Shown here: positions 1 through 8,705 of the stretch, one piece after another | How positions within the stretch are numbered: the stretch's first letter is position 1 | Layout: the number at the start of each line of letters is the position of its first letter | Source of the DNA: PALSA-612 sp964595575 | GTDB lineage: Bacteria; Actinomycetota; Thermoleophilia; Gaiellales; Gaiellaceae | Direction: 5' to 3' | DNA length: 64,000 bases | Assembly (NCBI GenBank): GCA_964595575.1 | Contig: CAZQRA010000007.1 | Coordinates: 22,010-86,009 of the forward strand | Notes under the pieces: model-generated | The model's input: only the letters and a program-made list of their open reading frames with translations | What the model was told of the DNA's origin: nothing | The model's database searches: none | Program-made: the position numbers and the translations under genes

Positions 1-1
1 T

Positions 2-58
2 CGAGCGTACCTGAGGGCGCTGGACGCCTTCCTCCATCGGGCGGGCTACACGCGGTAG
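2..58 (+). CDS. C-terminal end of an unidentified protein (partial)
   Basis: An open frame runs in from the window edge and ends at a TAG at 56-58. The visible tail reads RAYLRALDAFLHRAGYTR. Codon use is G/C-rich at third positions, as in the neighbouring genes, so this is probably the true end of an upstream gene. Eighteen residues are too few to name a family. It ends about 40 nt before the PyrR hairpin, so the pyrimidine operon promoter must lie in or near this tail. Confidence 0.45.
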   Translation, partial: RAYLRALDAFLHRAGYTR

Positions 59-99
59 CACGTCCGAGCGGTCCGCTAGCCTTCTCGCCGACACGTACC

Positions 100-131
100 C
101 CTTTAAGCCCGGTCCTGCGAGGCCGGAAAGG
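100..131 (+). promoter_or_regulatory. PyrR-binding RNA hairpin covering the pyrR ribosome binding site
   Basis: Stem CCTTT (100-104) pairs with AAAGG (127-131), an AAGC bulge (105-108) follows, then CCGG (109-112) pairs with CCGG (123-126). The loop, TCCTGCGAGG (113-122), matches the known PyrR binding-loop consensus (UCCnGnGAGG). The lower stem contains most of the Shine-Dalgarno AAAGGAG (127-133) of pyrR (ATG at 138). Known family behaviour: UMP/UTP-bound PyrR binds such loops, acting by attenuation in Bacillus and by translational repression in mycobacteria. There is no terminator here, so translational repression is the inferred mode. Confidence 0.85.
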
Positions 132-137
132 AGTCGG

Positions 138-734
138 ATGAGCAAGGACGTTCGCCTGCCCGCTCCCGAGCGGGTGCTCCTCGACGCTCAGGCGCTCGAG
201 CGCACGCTCCACCGCATCGCCCACGAGATCATCGAGCGCAACCCCGACCTGGGCTCGGTCGCCCTCGTAGGGATCCACACGCGGGGCGTGCCCCTCGCCC
301 AGCGACTTCGCCGGCTCATCGAGGAGTTCGCCGGCGTGGCCGTGGCCCTGGGGACGGTGGACATCACCTTCTACCGGGACGACGTGCACGTGCGGGGACG
401 GGAGGCGCCCCTCCATCCCCAGCCGGTAGTGCGGGCCACCGCCCTCGACTTCCCGCTCGAGGGCAAGACCTGCGTCCTCGTCGACGACGTGCTCTATACG
501 GGGCGGACGATCCGCGCCGCCATCGAGGCCCTCTTCGACTACGGGCGACCGGCCCGGGTGCAGCTCGCGGTGCTCTGCGACCGGGGCCATCGGGAGCTGC
601 CGATTCGCCCCGACTACGTGGGCAAGAACCTCCCCACCTCGCGCGCGGAGCGAATCCAGGTGCAGCTCCTCGAGGTGGACGAGGTCGACCGCGTCCTGCT
701 CATCGACGCCCCTGAGGAGGAGTCGATCCCATGA
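138..734 (+). CDS. pyrR: PyrR, pyrimidine operon regulator / uracil phosphoribosyltransferase
   Basis: A 198-residue type I phosphoribosyltransferase. The PRPP-binding signature VLVDDVLYTGRTIRAAIEAL lies at about residues 113-132, and the length suits the family. PyrR senses UMP/UTP and binds pyr mRNA; many members also make UMP from uracil and PRPP. It is the first gene of the operon and is preceded by a hairpin with the PyrR loop consensus that overlaps its own Shine-Dalgarno, so autorepression is likely. The ATG at 138 was chosen for the AAAGGAG 5 nt upstream. Its TGA overlaps the pyrB ATG. Confidence 0.96.
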   Translation: MSKDVRLPAPERVLLDAQALERTLHRIAHEIIERNPDLGSVALVGIHTRGVPLAQRLRRLIEEFAGVAVALGTVDITFYRDDVHVRGREAPLHPQPVVRATALDFPLEGKTCVLVDDVLYTGRTIRAAIEALFDYGRPARVQLAVLCDRGHRELPIRPDYVGKNLPTSRAERIQVQLLEVDEVDRVLLIDAPEEESIP

Positions 735-1723
735 GCCACATCCGCGTCCTCCGCGACGACCTCCCTCCCCCCGAGCCCAGGCGTCGCCATCTCATCTCCA
801 TCGCCGATCTCTCCCGGGCCGACGTGGACAGGATCCTGGCTACGGCCGAGAGCTTCGAGAACGCCCTCGACCGGGAGGTGAAGAAGCTTCCCACCCTGCG
901 AGGGCGGACGGTGGTGAGCCTCTTCTTCGAGTCCTCCACCCGTACCTCCTCCAGCTTCGAGCTGGCGGCCAAGCGGCTGTCGGCGGACGTCATGTCGGTG
1001 AGGGCGACGGGGTCCTCGGTGGACAAGGGAGAGTCGCTCAAGGACACCGCCCGCACCCTCGACGCCTACGCCCCCGACGTGATCGTCATCCGCCATCCCG
1101 CCATCGGGGCTCCCGAGCTGGTGGCTTCCGTCACGCATGCCCACGTCGTCAACGCCGGCGACGGCAAGCGCCAGCACCCCACCCAAGCCCTGCTCGACCT
1201 GTACACGATCCGCCGGGAGCTCGGCCGCGTGGAGGGCCTGCACGTGGCCATCGTGGGCGACGTCCTCCACTCCCGGGTTGCCCGCTCCAACATCCAGGCG
1301 CTCCTCCTCTGCGGGGCCCGCGTCACCCTCGTGGCGCCGCCCACCCTGATCCCTCGAGGCATCGAGGCCATGGGCTGCGAGACGACCTCCGACATCGAGG
1401 CCATCCGGGCGGCCGACGTCGTCTACGTCCTGCGGATGCAGCGCGAGCGGATGCTCGAGGGGGCCAACTACGTCCCCAGCCTGCGAGAGTACGCGGCCCG
1501 GTGGGGGGTGACCCCGGAGCGGCTGCGCCCGAGCCAGAAGGTGATGCACCCAGGGCCCATGAACCAAGGCGTCGAGATCGACCCTCGGGTGGCCGAGAGC
1601 CGGGATGCCCTCATCCAGGCCCAGGTCCGGGCAGGCCTGGTGGTGCGCATGGCCGTCCTCTACGACCTGCTCACCCATGGCCCGGCGCCGGTGACGGCGG
1701 CCCTGCCGGCGGAGGTGGCGTGA
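731..1723 (+). CDS. pyrB: Aspartate carbamoyltransferase catalytic chain
   Basis: A 330-residue ATCase catalytic subunit that condenses carbamoyl phosphate with aspartate, the first committed step of UMP synthesis. The carbamoyl-phosphate motif SSTRTSSSFE is at about residues 67-76 and the HPTQALLDLY motif at about 148-157; the C-terminal HPGPMNQGVE is also typical. No pyrI regulatory chain is adjacent, as in other Gram-positive pyr operons. The start overlaps the pyrR stop as ATGA, which implies translational coupling and places it under the PyrR hairpin. Confidence 0.97.
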   Translation: MSHIRVLRDDLPPPEPRRRHLISIADLSRADVDRILATAESFENALDREVKKLPTLRGRTVVSLFFESSTRTSSSFELAAKRLSADVMSVRATGSSVDKGESLKDTARTLDAYAPDVIVIRHPAIGAPELVASVTHAHVVNAGDGKRQHPTQALLDLYTIRRELGRVEGLHVAIVGDVLHSRVARSNIQALLLCGARVTLVAPPTLIPRGIEAMGCETTSDIEAIRAADVVYVLRMQRERMLEGANYVPSLREYAARWGVTPERLRPSQKVMHPGPMNQGVEIDPRVAESRDALIQAQVRAGLVVRMAVLYDLLTHGPAPVTAALPAEVA

Positions 1724-3024
1724 TGCTCGTCCTCAAGCAAGGACCCCCGGCCGACCTCGTCATCCGGGGGGCGCGGGTGGTCGATCCGCTCTCCCGTCTC
1801 GACCGCAGGATGGACGTCCGCGTCGACCGGGGCGTGATCTCCCAGCTCGGGGAGGCCGTGCCCGCGAACGGGCACCTGGTGGTCGACGCTGAGGGGCTCG
1901 TGCTCGCCCCCGCCTTCGTCGATCCCCACGTGCACCTGCGCACCCCCGGTCGCGAGGACGAGGAGACGATCGCCTCGGGAGCGGAGGCTGCGGCTGCCGG
2001 GGGCTACTGCGCCATCCTGGCCATGCCCAATACCGATCCGGTGGTCGACTCGGCTGCGGTGCTCGAGGCCCTCATTCAGCGAGCTCGGTCGGAGGCCGGG
2101 GTGGCGGTCGGGTTCTTGGCCGCCATCAGCAAGGGCCAGGCGGGTAGCGAGCTCACGGAGATGGCGGAGCTGGCGGAGACAGGCGCCGTGGGCTTCAGCG
2201 ACGACGGCCGCCCGGTCGTGTCCTCGGGGCTCATGCGCCGCGCCCTCCAGTACGGGGCGGTGACGGGTCGTCCCCTGGCCGTCCACTGCGAGGACCCCAC
2301 CCTGTCGCGGGGGGGACAGATCCACGAGGGGACGGTGGCGGCGGAGCTCGGCCTCGCAGGCTATCCGTCCGTGGCCGAGAGCGTGATGGTGGCTCGCGAC
2401 TTGGCCTTGGCCGCCTACGAGGGGCGACCCTTGCACCTCCTCCACCTGTCGGCCAGGGAGTCGGTGGAGCTCCTCCGCCGCGCCCAGGCAGAAGGGGTAG
2501 CCGCCACCGGCGAGGTCACGCCCCACCACCTCTGCCTCACGGACGAGGCGGTTCGCGGGCTCGATCCCAACCTGAAGATGAACCCGCCTCTGCGCAGCGA
2601 GGAGGACAGGAAGGCCCTGGTCGAGGCCGTCCGGGACGGCACCGTCGCCGCCATCGCCACCGACCATGCTCCCCATGCCCGCCACGAGAAGGACGTGCCC
2701 TTCGAGGAGGCTCCCTTCGGAGTGACGGGTCTGGAGACGGCATTCGCCGCCCTCTACACCTACCTGGTCGAGCCGGGAGTCCTGTCGCTGGCCACGCTGG
2801 TCGAGCGGATGTCGGCCGGCCCGGCCCAGATCTACGGCCTGGCGCCGCCGCGCATCGCCAAGGGCGAGCCGGCCAACCTCGTCCTCATCGACCCGCGATG
2901 GCGATGGCGGGTGGAGGAGGGGTCGTTCCGCTCCCGCTCGGCGAACTCGTGGCTCCTCGGTCGCACCCTCAGAGGACGGGTGCGGCTGACCGTGGTCCAA
3001 GGGCAGATCGCGTACCGGGCATGA
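1723..3024 (+). CDS. pyrC: Dihydroorotase (class I)
   Basis: A 433-residue cyclic amidohydrolase that closes carbamoyl aspartate to dihydroorotate. The metal-site motif DPHVHLRTPGREDEETI is near residue 66, NTDP and VHCED carry further ligands, and the ATDHAPHA motif near residue 310 carries the catalytic Asp. The start was set at ATG 1723, which shares a base with the pyrB stop (TGATG). An open frame upstream of it is only a shadow of pyrB. It is coupled to carA downstream by ATGA. Confidence 0.96.
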   Translation: MLVLKQGPPADLVIRGARVVDPLSRLDRRMDVRVDRGVISQLGEAVPANGHLVVDAEGLVLAPAFVDPHVHLRTPGREDEETIASGAEAAAAGGYCAILAMPNTDPVVDSAAVLEALIQRARSEAGVAVGFLAAISKGQAGSELTEMAELAETGAVGFSDDGRPVVSSGLMRRALQYGAVTGRPLAVHCEDPTLSRGGQIHEGTVAAELGLAGYPSVAESVMVARDLALAAYEGRPLHLLHLSARESVELLRRAQAEGVAATGEVTPHHLCLTDEAVRGLDPNLKMNPPLRSEEDRKALVEAVRDGTVAAIATDHAPHARHEKDVPFEEAPFGVTGLETAFAALYTYLVEPGVLSLATLVERMSAGPAQIYGLAPPRIAKGEPANLVLIDPRWRWRVEEGSFRSRSANSWLLGRTLRGRVRLTVVQGQIAYRA

Positions 3025-4058
3025 CGGGCTACCTCGTGCTCGAGGACGGGGAGGTCTTTCCCGGCGAGCCCGTGGGCGCCCCCGGGCTCGCCTTGGGTGA
3101 GGCCGTGTTCGCGACGTCGATGACCGGCTACCAAGAGCTCGTCACCGATCCCAGCTACGCCGAGCAGGTGCTGTGCTTCGCAGCGCCCATGGTCGGCAAC
3201 TACGGCGTCGCCCCCCACCGCCGCGAGTCGCCGCGAGCCCACGTGCGGGGTGTAGTCATGCGGGAGGCCTGCGGCCCGGCCTGGACCGACTGGCTGGCCG
3301 AGCAGGGAGTGCCTGCCCTGTCCGCCGTGGATACCCGCTCCCTCGTCCTCCACCTACGCCAGCGAGGCGCTATGCGGGCCGGCCTCGTCTGCTCCCAGAC
3401 GCCGGTGGAGGAGACGCTCTCCGTCGTTCGCGCCCAGCCGGGGATGGCAGGCCGCTCGCTCGTCGCCTCTGTCTCCACCCGGGAGCCGTACGTGTACAGG
3501 AGGGAGGGGACGGTGTCCATCGCCGTCGTCGACTACGGGTGCAAGCGCTCGATCCTCAGGCGACTGGCGGCGGCCGGGGCCGCCGTCACCGTCTACCCCC
3601 ACGACGTCTCCAGCGAGGAGCTCGTCCGCCACGACGGGGTCGTCCTCTCCAACGGCCCCGGCGATCCCGAGCCGCTGGCCGCGGAGACGCAGGTGGTGCA
3701 GGAGCTCCTGGGAAGGGTTCCGGTCCTCGGCATCTGCCTGGGCCACCAGCTCCTCGCCTTGGCCACCGGGCACCGCACCTACAAGCTCCCCTTCGGGCAC
3801 CGGGGAGCGAACCACCCCGTGCTCGAGCGCAGGACGGGGCGGGTGCTCGTGACCAGCCAGAACCACGGCTTCGCGGTGGCGCCCAGCGACGAGGAGCAGG
3901 TGAGCCACGTCTCCCTCTACGACGGCACCGTGGAGGGACTCTCCTTCCCTCGTCTCCGCGCTTGCTCGCTCCAGTTCCACCCCGAGGCAGGGCCGGGGCC
4001 GCACGACGCTTGGCCTGCGATCGAGGCCTGGGTGGAGGAGGTGCGGGCTGCCGCGTAG
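3021..4058 (+). CDS. carA: Carbamoyl-phosphate synthase small (glutaminase) chain
   Basis: A 345-residue class I glutamine amidotransferase subunit that supplies ammonia to CarB. The N-terminal CPSase small-chain domain (about residues 1-140) contains MTGYQELVTDPSY. The triad nucleophile is in VPVLGICLGHQLLALATG, and the His/Glu pair is in LQFHPEAGPGPHD. The start overlaps the pyrC stop (ATGA). The stop lies 11 nt inside the proposed CTG-initiated carB. Carbamoyl phosphate also feeds arginine synthesis, yet this copy sits wholly in the pyr operon. Confidence 0.96.
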   Translation: MTGYLVLEDGEVFPGEPVGAPGLALGEAVFATSMTGYQELVTDPSYAEQVLCFAAPMVGNYGVAPHRRESPRAHVRGVVMREACGPAWTDWLAEQGVPALSAVDTRSLVLHLRQRGAMRAGLVCSQTPVEETLSVVRAQPGMAGRSLVASVSTREPYVYRREGTVSIAVVDYGCKRSILRRLAAAGAAVTVYPHDVSSEELVRHDGVVLSNGPGDPEPLAAETQVVQELLGRVPVLGICLGHQLLALATGHRTYKLPFGHRGANHPVLERRTGRVLVTSQNHGFAVAPSDEEQVSHVSLYDGTVEGLSFPRLRACSLQFHPEAGPGPHDAWPAIEAWVEEVRAAA

Positions 4059-7000
4059 GCGCGACATCCGCTCGATCTGCCTGGTCGGCTCGGGCCCCAT
4101 CGTCATCGGCCAAGCCTGCGAGTTCGACTACGCCGGCTGCCAGGCCCTCAAGGTCCTGCGGGAGGAGGGGTTCCGCACCATCGTCGTCAACTCCAACCCC
4201 GCCACCATCATGACCGACCCCGGCTTCGCCGACCGCACCTACCTCGAGCCGCTGGACGTGGAGGGGGTGGCCGAGGTCCTGCGCCGCGAGCGCCCCGACG
4301 CCCTCCTTCCCACCATGGGCGGGCAGACGGCGCTCAACCTGGCTCGGGCGCTGGCCGAGGGGGGGATCCTCGATGCCCTCGGCATCGAGCTCTTGGGAGC
4401 GGGCTTGGAGGCGATCCGGCGGGCCGAAGATCGCCGGCTCTTCCGCGAGGTGGTGGGCGCGGTCGGCCTCAGCGTGCCCGCCTCCTCGGTCGTCACCTCC
4501 CTCGACCAGGCCCGCGGCCTGGCGCTCCCCGCCGTGGTGCGGCCTGCCTTCACCCTGGGCGGGCACGGCGGCGGCTTTGCCTCGACCGAGGAGGAGCTCC
4601 TGCGCCAGGTCGACCGCGGCCTCCGGGAGAGCCCCATCGGCCAGGTGCTGGTGGAGGAGTCCGTTCGAGGCTGGGACGAGTTCGAGCTGGAGGTGGTGCG
4701 GGACAGCGCCGACAACGTGGTCGTCGTCTGCTCGATTGAGAACATCGACCCCATGGGCATCCACACCGGCGACTCGGTGACGGTGGCGCCCCAGATGACC
4801 CTGTCCGACGAGGCCTACCAGGAGCTGCGGGACGCCGCCTGCGCGGTGATCCGGGCCGTAGGGGTCGAGTGCGGCGGCTCCAACATCCAGTTCGCCCGCC
4901 ACCGAGAGACGGGGGAGGTGCGGGTCATCGAGATGAACCCGCGCGTCTCCCGCTCGTCGGCGCTCGCCTCCAAGGCTACGGGGTATCCCATCGCCAAGGT
5001 GGCAGCCAAGCTGGCGGTGGGCTACACGCTGGACGAGATCCCTAACGACCTCACCACCACGACGCCGGCCAGCTTCGAGCCCACGCTCGACTACGTGGTG
5101 GTCAAGTTCCCCCGCTTCGCCTTCGAGAAGTTCCCGGGAGCCGACGCGCGCCTGGGGACGCAGATGAAGTCGGTGGGGGAGGCGATGGGGATCGGTCGCA
5201 CCTTCACCGAGGCCTTTCTCAAGGCCATGCGCTCGCGGGAGATCGAGGGGGAGAGCCGCCTTCCCTGGGGGAGCCTGGACGACCTTCCCGAGGGCATCCA
5301 CCCTTGGTTTCGAGCCGAGATCGAGCGGGTCCGCGCCCTCCTGGCAGGGTCGCGCGACCTCCTCCGTCTCAAGCGGGCCGGCTGGTCGGACGCGGACATC
5401 GCCGCCGCCTGGGGCCTGACCGAGGAGGAGGTGCGCGCGCGGCGGGGGCGCCTCGGTCTTCGGCCCAGCTATCGACGGGTGGACTCCTGCGCGGGGGAGG
5501 TGGAGGCGCGCTCGCGCTACTTCTACTCCACCTGGGGCGAGCGGGACGAGGCATCCCCGAGGCCCGGCCGCAGCGTCGTCATCCTCGGCTCCGGGCCCAA
5601 TCGCATCGGGCAGGGGATCGAGTTCGACTACTGCTGCGTGCACGCCGCCCGCGCCTTCCGAGCGCTCGGCTACGAGACGGTCATGGTCAACTGCAACCCG
5701 GAGACGGTGTCCACGGACTACGACGTCTCTGACCGCCTGTACTTCGAGCCCTTGCGCGAGGAGGAGGTGCTCGCCGTCCTCGAGCGCGAGCGGCCGCAAG
5801 GGGTGGTGATCCAGCTCGGCGGGCAGACGCCGCTCAAGCTCGCTCGAGCGATCGAGCGGGAGGGCTTTCGCATCCTGGGAACGCCTTTCCACGCCATCGA
5901 CCTGGCCGAGGATCGTGCCCGCTTCGCGCGCCTCCTGGGCGAGCTTCGCATTCGCTGCCCGGCGTGGGGGATGGCCGAGACGGCCGTCCAGGCCCTGGCC
6001 GTAGCCGATCGGGTGGGCTACCCGGTGCTCGTTCGGCCCTCCTACGTCCTCGGCGGCAGGGCCATGCGTGTGTGCTACCGGCCCGAGCAGGTCATAGCGG
6101 CCTTCTCCCGTCCGGCCGCGGGCCCCGTGCTCGTGGATCGCTTCCTGGAGGGAGCCCTGGAGATCGACGTGGACGCGCTCTCCGATGGCAAGGACACCTT
6201 CGTCGCCGCTGTCATGGAGCACGTGGAGGAAGCAGGGGTTCACTCCGGCGACTCCTCCTGCGCGCTCCCCGCCCCCTCGCTGACCCCGGCGCTGGAAGGG
6301 GAGATCCGGTCGATCGTGCGCCGCCTTGCCCCTGCCCTGGGGGTGGTGGGACTCCTCAACGTCCAAGTGGCGGTGGCAGAGGGAGAGGTGTACGTCCTCG
6401 AGGCGAACCCCCGAGCCTCCCGGACCGTGCCCTTCGCCAGCAAGGCGCTGGGCTTGAGCTTGGTCGAGATCGCCTGCCACCTCATGGTGGGGGAGCCGCT
6501 CGCTCGCTACCTCCCGGCCCTGCGCAGGCGAGCCCAGGGTCGAGGGCAGGTCTCGGTCAAGGCAGCCGTCTTTCCCTTCGCCCGCTTCCCCGGGGCCGAC
6601 CCTGTGCTCGGGCCGGAGATGCGCTCCACGGGGGAGGTCATGGCGACCGCCGGCGACTTCCCCACGGTCTTCGCCAAGGCGGAGCGAGCCGCGGGCCGTC
6701 CCCTCCCCGCCGCCGGCACCGCTTTCCTGTCGGTCCGGGATGCCGACAAGCCTGCCCTCGTCCCCCTGGCTTCGGCCCTCGGTCGCCTGGGCTTTCGGCT
6801 CCTGGCCACCGAGGGCACTGCCCGGGCGCTGCGGTCCGCCGGCCTGGTCGTGGAGGAGGTGGCCAAGGTGTCCTCCTCCTCAGGAGGGCGGCCGACCGTG
6901 GTCGACCTCATCCGCCGCGGCCGCGTCGACCTGGTCATCAACACGCCCCAAGGCTCGGGAGCCCGGGGCGACGGCTATCGGATCCGGGAGGCCGCTCTCG

Positions 7001-7116
7001 CCGCCCGCGTTCCCTGCATCACCACCCTGGCCGGGGCCGCGGCGGCGGTGGAGGCCATCGCCCATGCCCGGGAGGAGACCGCCTACTGCCTGCAGGAGCT
7101 CCATGCCGCAGCGTGA
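4048..7116 (+). CDS. carB: Carbamoyl-phosphate synthase large chain, probably CTG-initiated
   Basis: The large ammonia-dependent subunit with two ATP-grasp halves and a C-terminal MGS-like allosteric domain (about residues 885-1010, LINTPQG-type end VINTPQGSGA). The first ATG, at 4210, would remove about 54 conserved residues. Translation upstream gives (CTG)PRRRDIRSICLVGSGPIVI, which aligns without gaps to the usual [20 protein letters not shown]. No ATG, GTG or TTG exists in that frame after the last possible start, but CTG 4048 sits 6 nt after a strong GGAGGAGG (4034-4041). I therefore call CTG 4048, giving 1022 residues, slightly short for the family. It overlaps carA by 11 nt and pyrK by 14 nt. 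Confidence 0.93.
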   Translation: MPRRRDIRSICLVGSGPIVIGQACEFDYAGCQALKVLREEGFRTIVVNSNPATIMTDPGFADRTYLEPLDVEGVAEVLRRERPDALLPTMGGQTALNLARALAEGGILDALGIELLGAGLEAIRRAEDRRLFREVVGAVGLSVPASSVVTSLDQARGLALPAVVRPAFTLGGHGGGFASTEEELLRQVDRGLRESPIGQVLVEESVRGWDEFELEVVRDSADNVVVVCSIENIDPMGIHTGDSVTVAPQMTLSDEAYQELRDAACAVIRAVGVECGGSNIQFARHRETGEVRVIEMNPRVSRSSALASKATGYPIAKVAAKLAVGYTLDEIPNDLTTTTPASFEPTLDYVVVKFPRFAFEKFPGADARLGTQMKSVGEAMGIGRTFTEAFLKAMRSREIEGESRLPWGSLDDLPEGIHPWFRAEIERVRALLAGSRDLLRLKRAGWSDADIAAAWGLTEEEVRARRGRLGLRPSYRRVDSCAGEVEARSRYFYSTWGERDEASPRPGRSVVILGSGPNRIGQGIEFDYCCVHAARAFRALGYETVMVNCNPETVSTDYDVSDRLYFEPLREEEVLAVLERERPQGVVIQLGGQTPLKLARAIEREGFRILGTPFHAIDLAEDRARFARLLGELRIRCPAWGMAETAVQALAVADRVGYPVLVRPSYVLGGRAMRVCYRPEQVIAAFSRPAAGPVLVDRFLEGALEIDVDALSDGKDTFVAAVMEHVEEAGVHSGDSSCALPAPSLTPALEGEIRSIVRRLAPALGVVGLLNVQVAVAEGEVYVLEANPRASRTVPFASKALGLSLVEIACHLMVGEPLARYLPALRRRAQGRGQVSVKAAVFPFARFPGADPVLGPEMRSTGEVMATAGDFPTVFAKAERAAGRPLPAAGTAFLSVRDADKPALVPLASALGRLGFRLLATEGTARALRSAGLVVEEVAKVSSSSGGRPTVVDLIRRGRVDLVINTPQGSGARGDGYRIREAALAARVPCITTLAGAAAAVEAIAHAREETAYCLQELHAAA

Positions 7117-7771
7117 CAGACTGACCGTGGTTTCCTCCGAGGCCGTCGGCCCCTACACCCTCCTGCGCCTGCGTCGGGGTGACCTCGACCCGGGAGAGCC
7201 GGGGCAGTTCTTCATGCTGGAGGCGCCCGGCCTTCTCCTCCCCCGGCCCATGAGCCTGTGCCTGGCTCCGCCCGGCGAGCTCGCCTTCCTAGTCGAGCCC
7301 GTGGGCAGAGGAACGAGGGCCCTGTGTGCCCTCTCCCGGGGAGATGCCATCGCCGTGTTCGGGCCCCTGGGCAAGGGCTTCGACCCGGCGGTGCCCCGAC
7401 CGCTCCTCGTGGGAGGGGGGGTCGGCATCGCCCCGCTCGCCTACCTCTCCCGGGCCATGGGCCGACCGCCGGCCTTGCTCGGCTTTCGGTCCTCCTTCCA
7501 CGCCCAGGCGGCGACGCTCCTCCCCCACGCGGAGGTGGTGATCGAGCCCTCCCTCGTCACCGAGGCCATCCCTGCAGGCGATTGGGACATCCTCGCCTGC
7601 GGCCCCGAGCCGATGCTGAGGGAGCTGCAGAGGCTCGCTCCCCGAGCCCAGCTTGCCTGGGAGGCTCCCATGGCCTGCGGCCACGGGGCCTGCTACGGGT
7701 GCGTGGTCGAGCTGGGAGGGGAGCTACGGCGCCTGTGCGTGGAGGGCCCCGTCCTGCGGGAGGCGGCGTGA
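7103..7771 (+). CDS. pyrK: Dihydroorotate dehydrogenase electron transfer subunit
   Basis: A 222-residue FAD/[2Fe-2S] protein that passes electrons from the class 1B PyrD to NAD+. It has an FAD-binding RPMSLC, the nucleotide-binding GGGVGIAPLAY and a C-terminal cluster site with cysteines in the pattern C-x4-C-x2-C-x11-C (MACGHGACYGC ... RRLC). ATG 7103 was chosen for the AGGAG 5 nt upstream; it overlaps the carB end. The PyrK/PyrD pair is common in Firmicutes and rarer in actinomycetes, most of which use a quinone-linked PyrD. Confidence 0.94.
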   Translation: MPQRDRLTVVSSEAVGPYTLLRLRRGDLDPGEPGQFFMLEAPGLLLPRPMSLCLAPPGELAFLVEPVGRGTRALCALSRGDAIAVFGPLGKGFDPAVPRPLLVGGGVGIAPLAYLSRAMGRPPALLGFRSSFHAQAATLLPHAEVVIEPSLVTEAIPAGDWDILACGPEPMLRELQRLAPRAQLAWEAPMACGHGACYGCVVELGGELRRLCVEGPVLREAA

Positions 7772-8640
7772 TCCTCAACGCCTCCGGCTGCCTGGACGCC
7801 TTGGCCGCTCCCCAGATCGCCCGGCAGCTCGACGCCTACGTGACGAAGACCATCACCCCGGCGCCGCGGGCGGGCAACCCGGGGCCCCGCATCGCCGAGG
7901 CAGAGGCGGGCCTGCTCAACTCGATCGGGCTCCAGAACCCAGGACGCGACCGGTTCCTAGCCCAGGTGCTACCCCGGCTCCTCGACCTCGGCCTCCCGGT
8001 GTGGGTGTCGGTGGGGGGCTTCTGCGCCCGCGACTACGCCGAGACCTGCGCCGCCTTGGAGGGGACGGGCGTGGCGGCGGTGGAGCTCAACCTCTCCTGC
8101 CCCAACGTGGCGCCGGCGGCCGAGTCGGCGGCCGAGATCGTGTCCGCCTGTCGGGCGGCGACCACGCTTCCCCTCTACGCCAAGCTGGCGCCCGGGCGAG
8201 AGGTGGCCGCCACCGCCGCGGCCGTGCAGGCGCAAGGGGCGGACGGCCTCTCCCTCGTGAACACGGCCGTGGGCCTTGGCCTCGATCGGTCTCTGCGCCC
8301 AGCGCTGGGCACCGCCGTCGGGGGCTACTCGGGCCCCGCCCTGAAGCCGATCGCCCTCGCCTGCGTCTACGCTGCCTACCGGGCCACCGGCCTTCCCATC
8401 GTGGGCATGGGGGGCGTGCGGAGCGGCCGCGACGCCCTGGAGCTCATCGCCTGCGGGGCCACGGCGGTGGCTCTGGGGACCGTCCTCCTCGTCGACCCCG
8501 ATGCCGTCGGCCGGGTGCGGGCGGAGCTCGAGGAGGAGGCGAGGGCCCTGGGCTTGGAGCGGCCCGAGCAGGCGCTCGGCCTCGCCCACCAGGCCGCCAC
8601 GGCCCTCCCTGAGCGAGGGGAGGTGTCCGTCCTCCGCTAG
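7768..8640 (+). CDS. pyrD: Dihydroorotate dehydrogenase class 1B, catalytic subunit
   Basis: A 290-residue FMN TIM-barrel enzyme that oxidises dihydroorotate to orotate with PyrK. The catalytic loop is ELNLSCPNVAPAAES (the Cys is the class 1 base), and phosphate-binding GMGGVRSGRDALE lies near the end. GTG 7768 overlaps the pyrK stop (GTGA). The protein begins directly at MILNASG, which corresponds to the usual NPVMLASG about 15 residues into the family, so the N-terminal hairpin is missing. No upstream frame supplies it. Last gene of the operon; pyrF and pyrE are not present here. Confidence 0.93.
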   Translation: MILNASGCLDALAAPQIARQLDAYVTKTITPAPRAGNPGPRIAEAEAGLLNSIGLQNPGRDRFLAQVLPRLLDLGLPVWVSVGGFCARDYAETCAALEGTGVAAVELNLSCPNVAPAAESAAEIVSACRAATTLPLYAKLAPGREVAATAAAVQAQGADGLSLVNTAVGLGLDRSLRPALGTAVGGYSGPALKPIALACVYAAYRATGLPIVGMGGVRSGRDALELIACGATAVALGTVLLVDPDAVGRVRAELEEEARALGLERPEQALGLAHQAATALPERGEVSVLR

Positions 8641-8664
8641 CTTGCGCATTCGCCCCGCGGGACC

Positions 8665-8693
8665 TCAACAAAGCGGGCGAGCGGTGTTAGTAT
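8665..8693 (+). promoter_or_regulatory. Promoter of mihF
   Basis: A -35-like TCAACA (8665-8670), a 17-nt spacer and a -10-like TAGTAT (8688-8693). The -10 ends 12 nt before the mihF ATG and no Shine-Dalgarno is visible, so the 5' UTR would be about 5 nt. Confidence 0.5.
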
Positions 8694-8705
8694 CCCCCCT
8701 CGTCG

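Noticed and set aside
3586..6480. 964-codon open frame on the minus strand opposite carB
   Set aside because: It is a mirror frame of carB created by high GC content; the product is low-complexity and matches no family, while the plus strand encodes a clearly conserved CarB.
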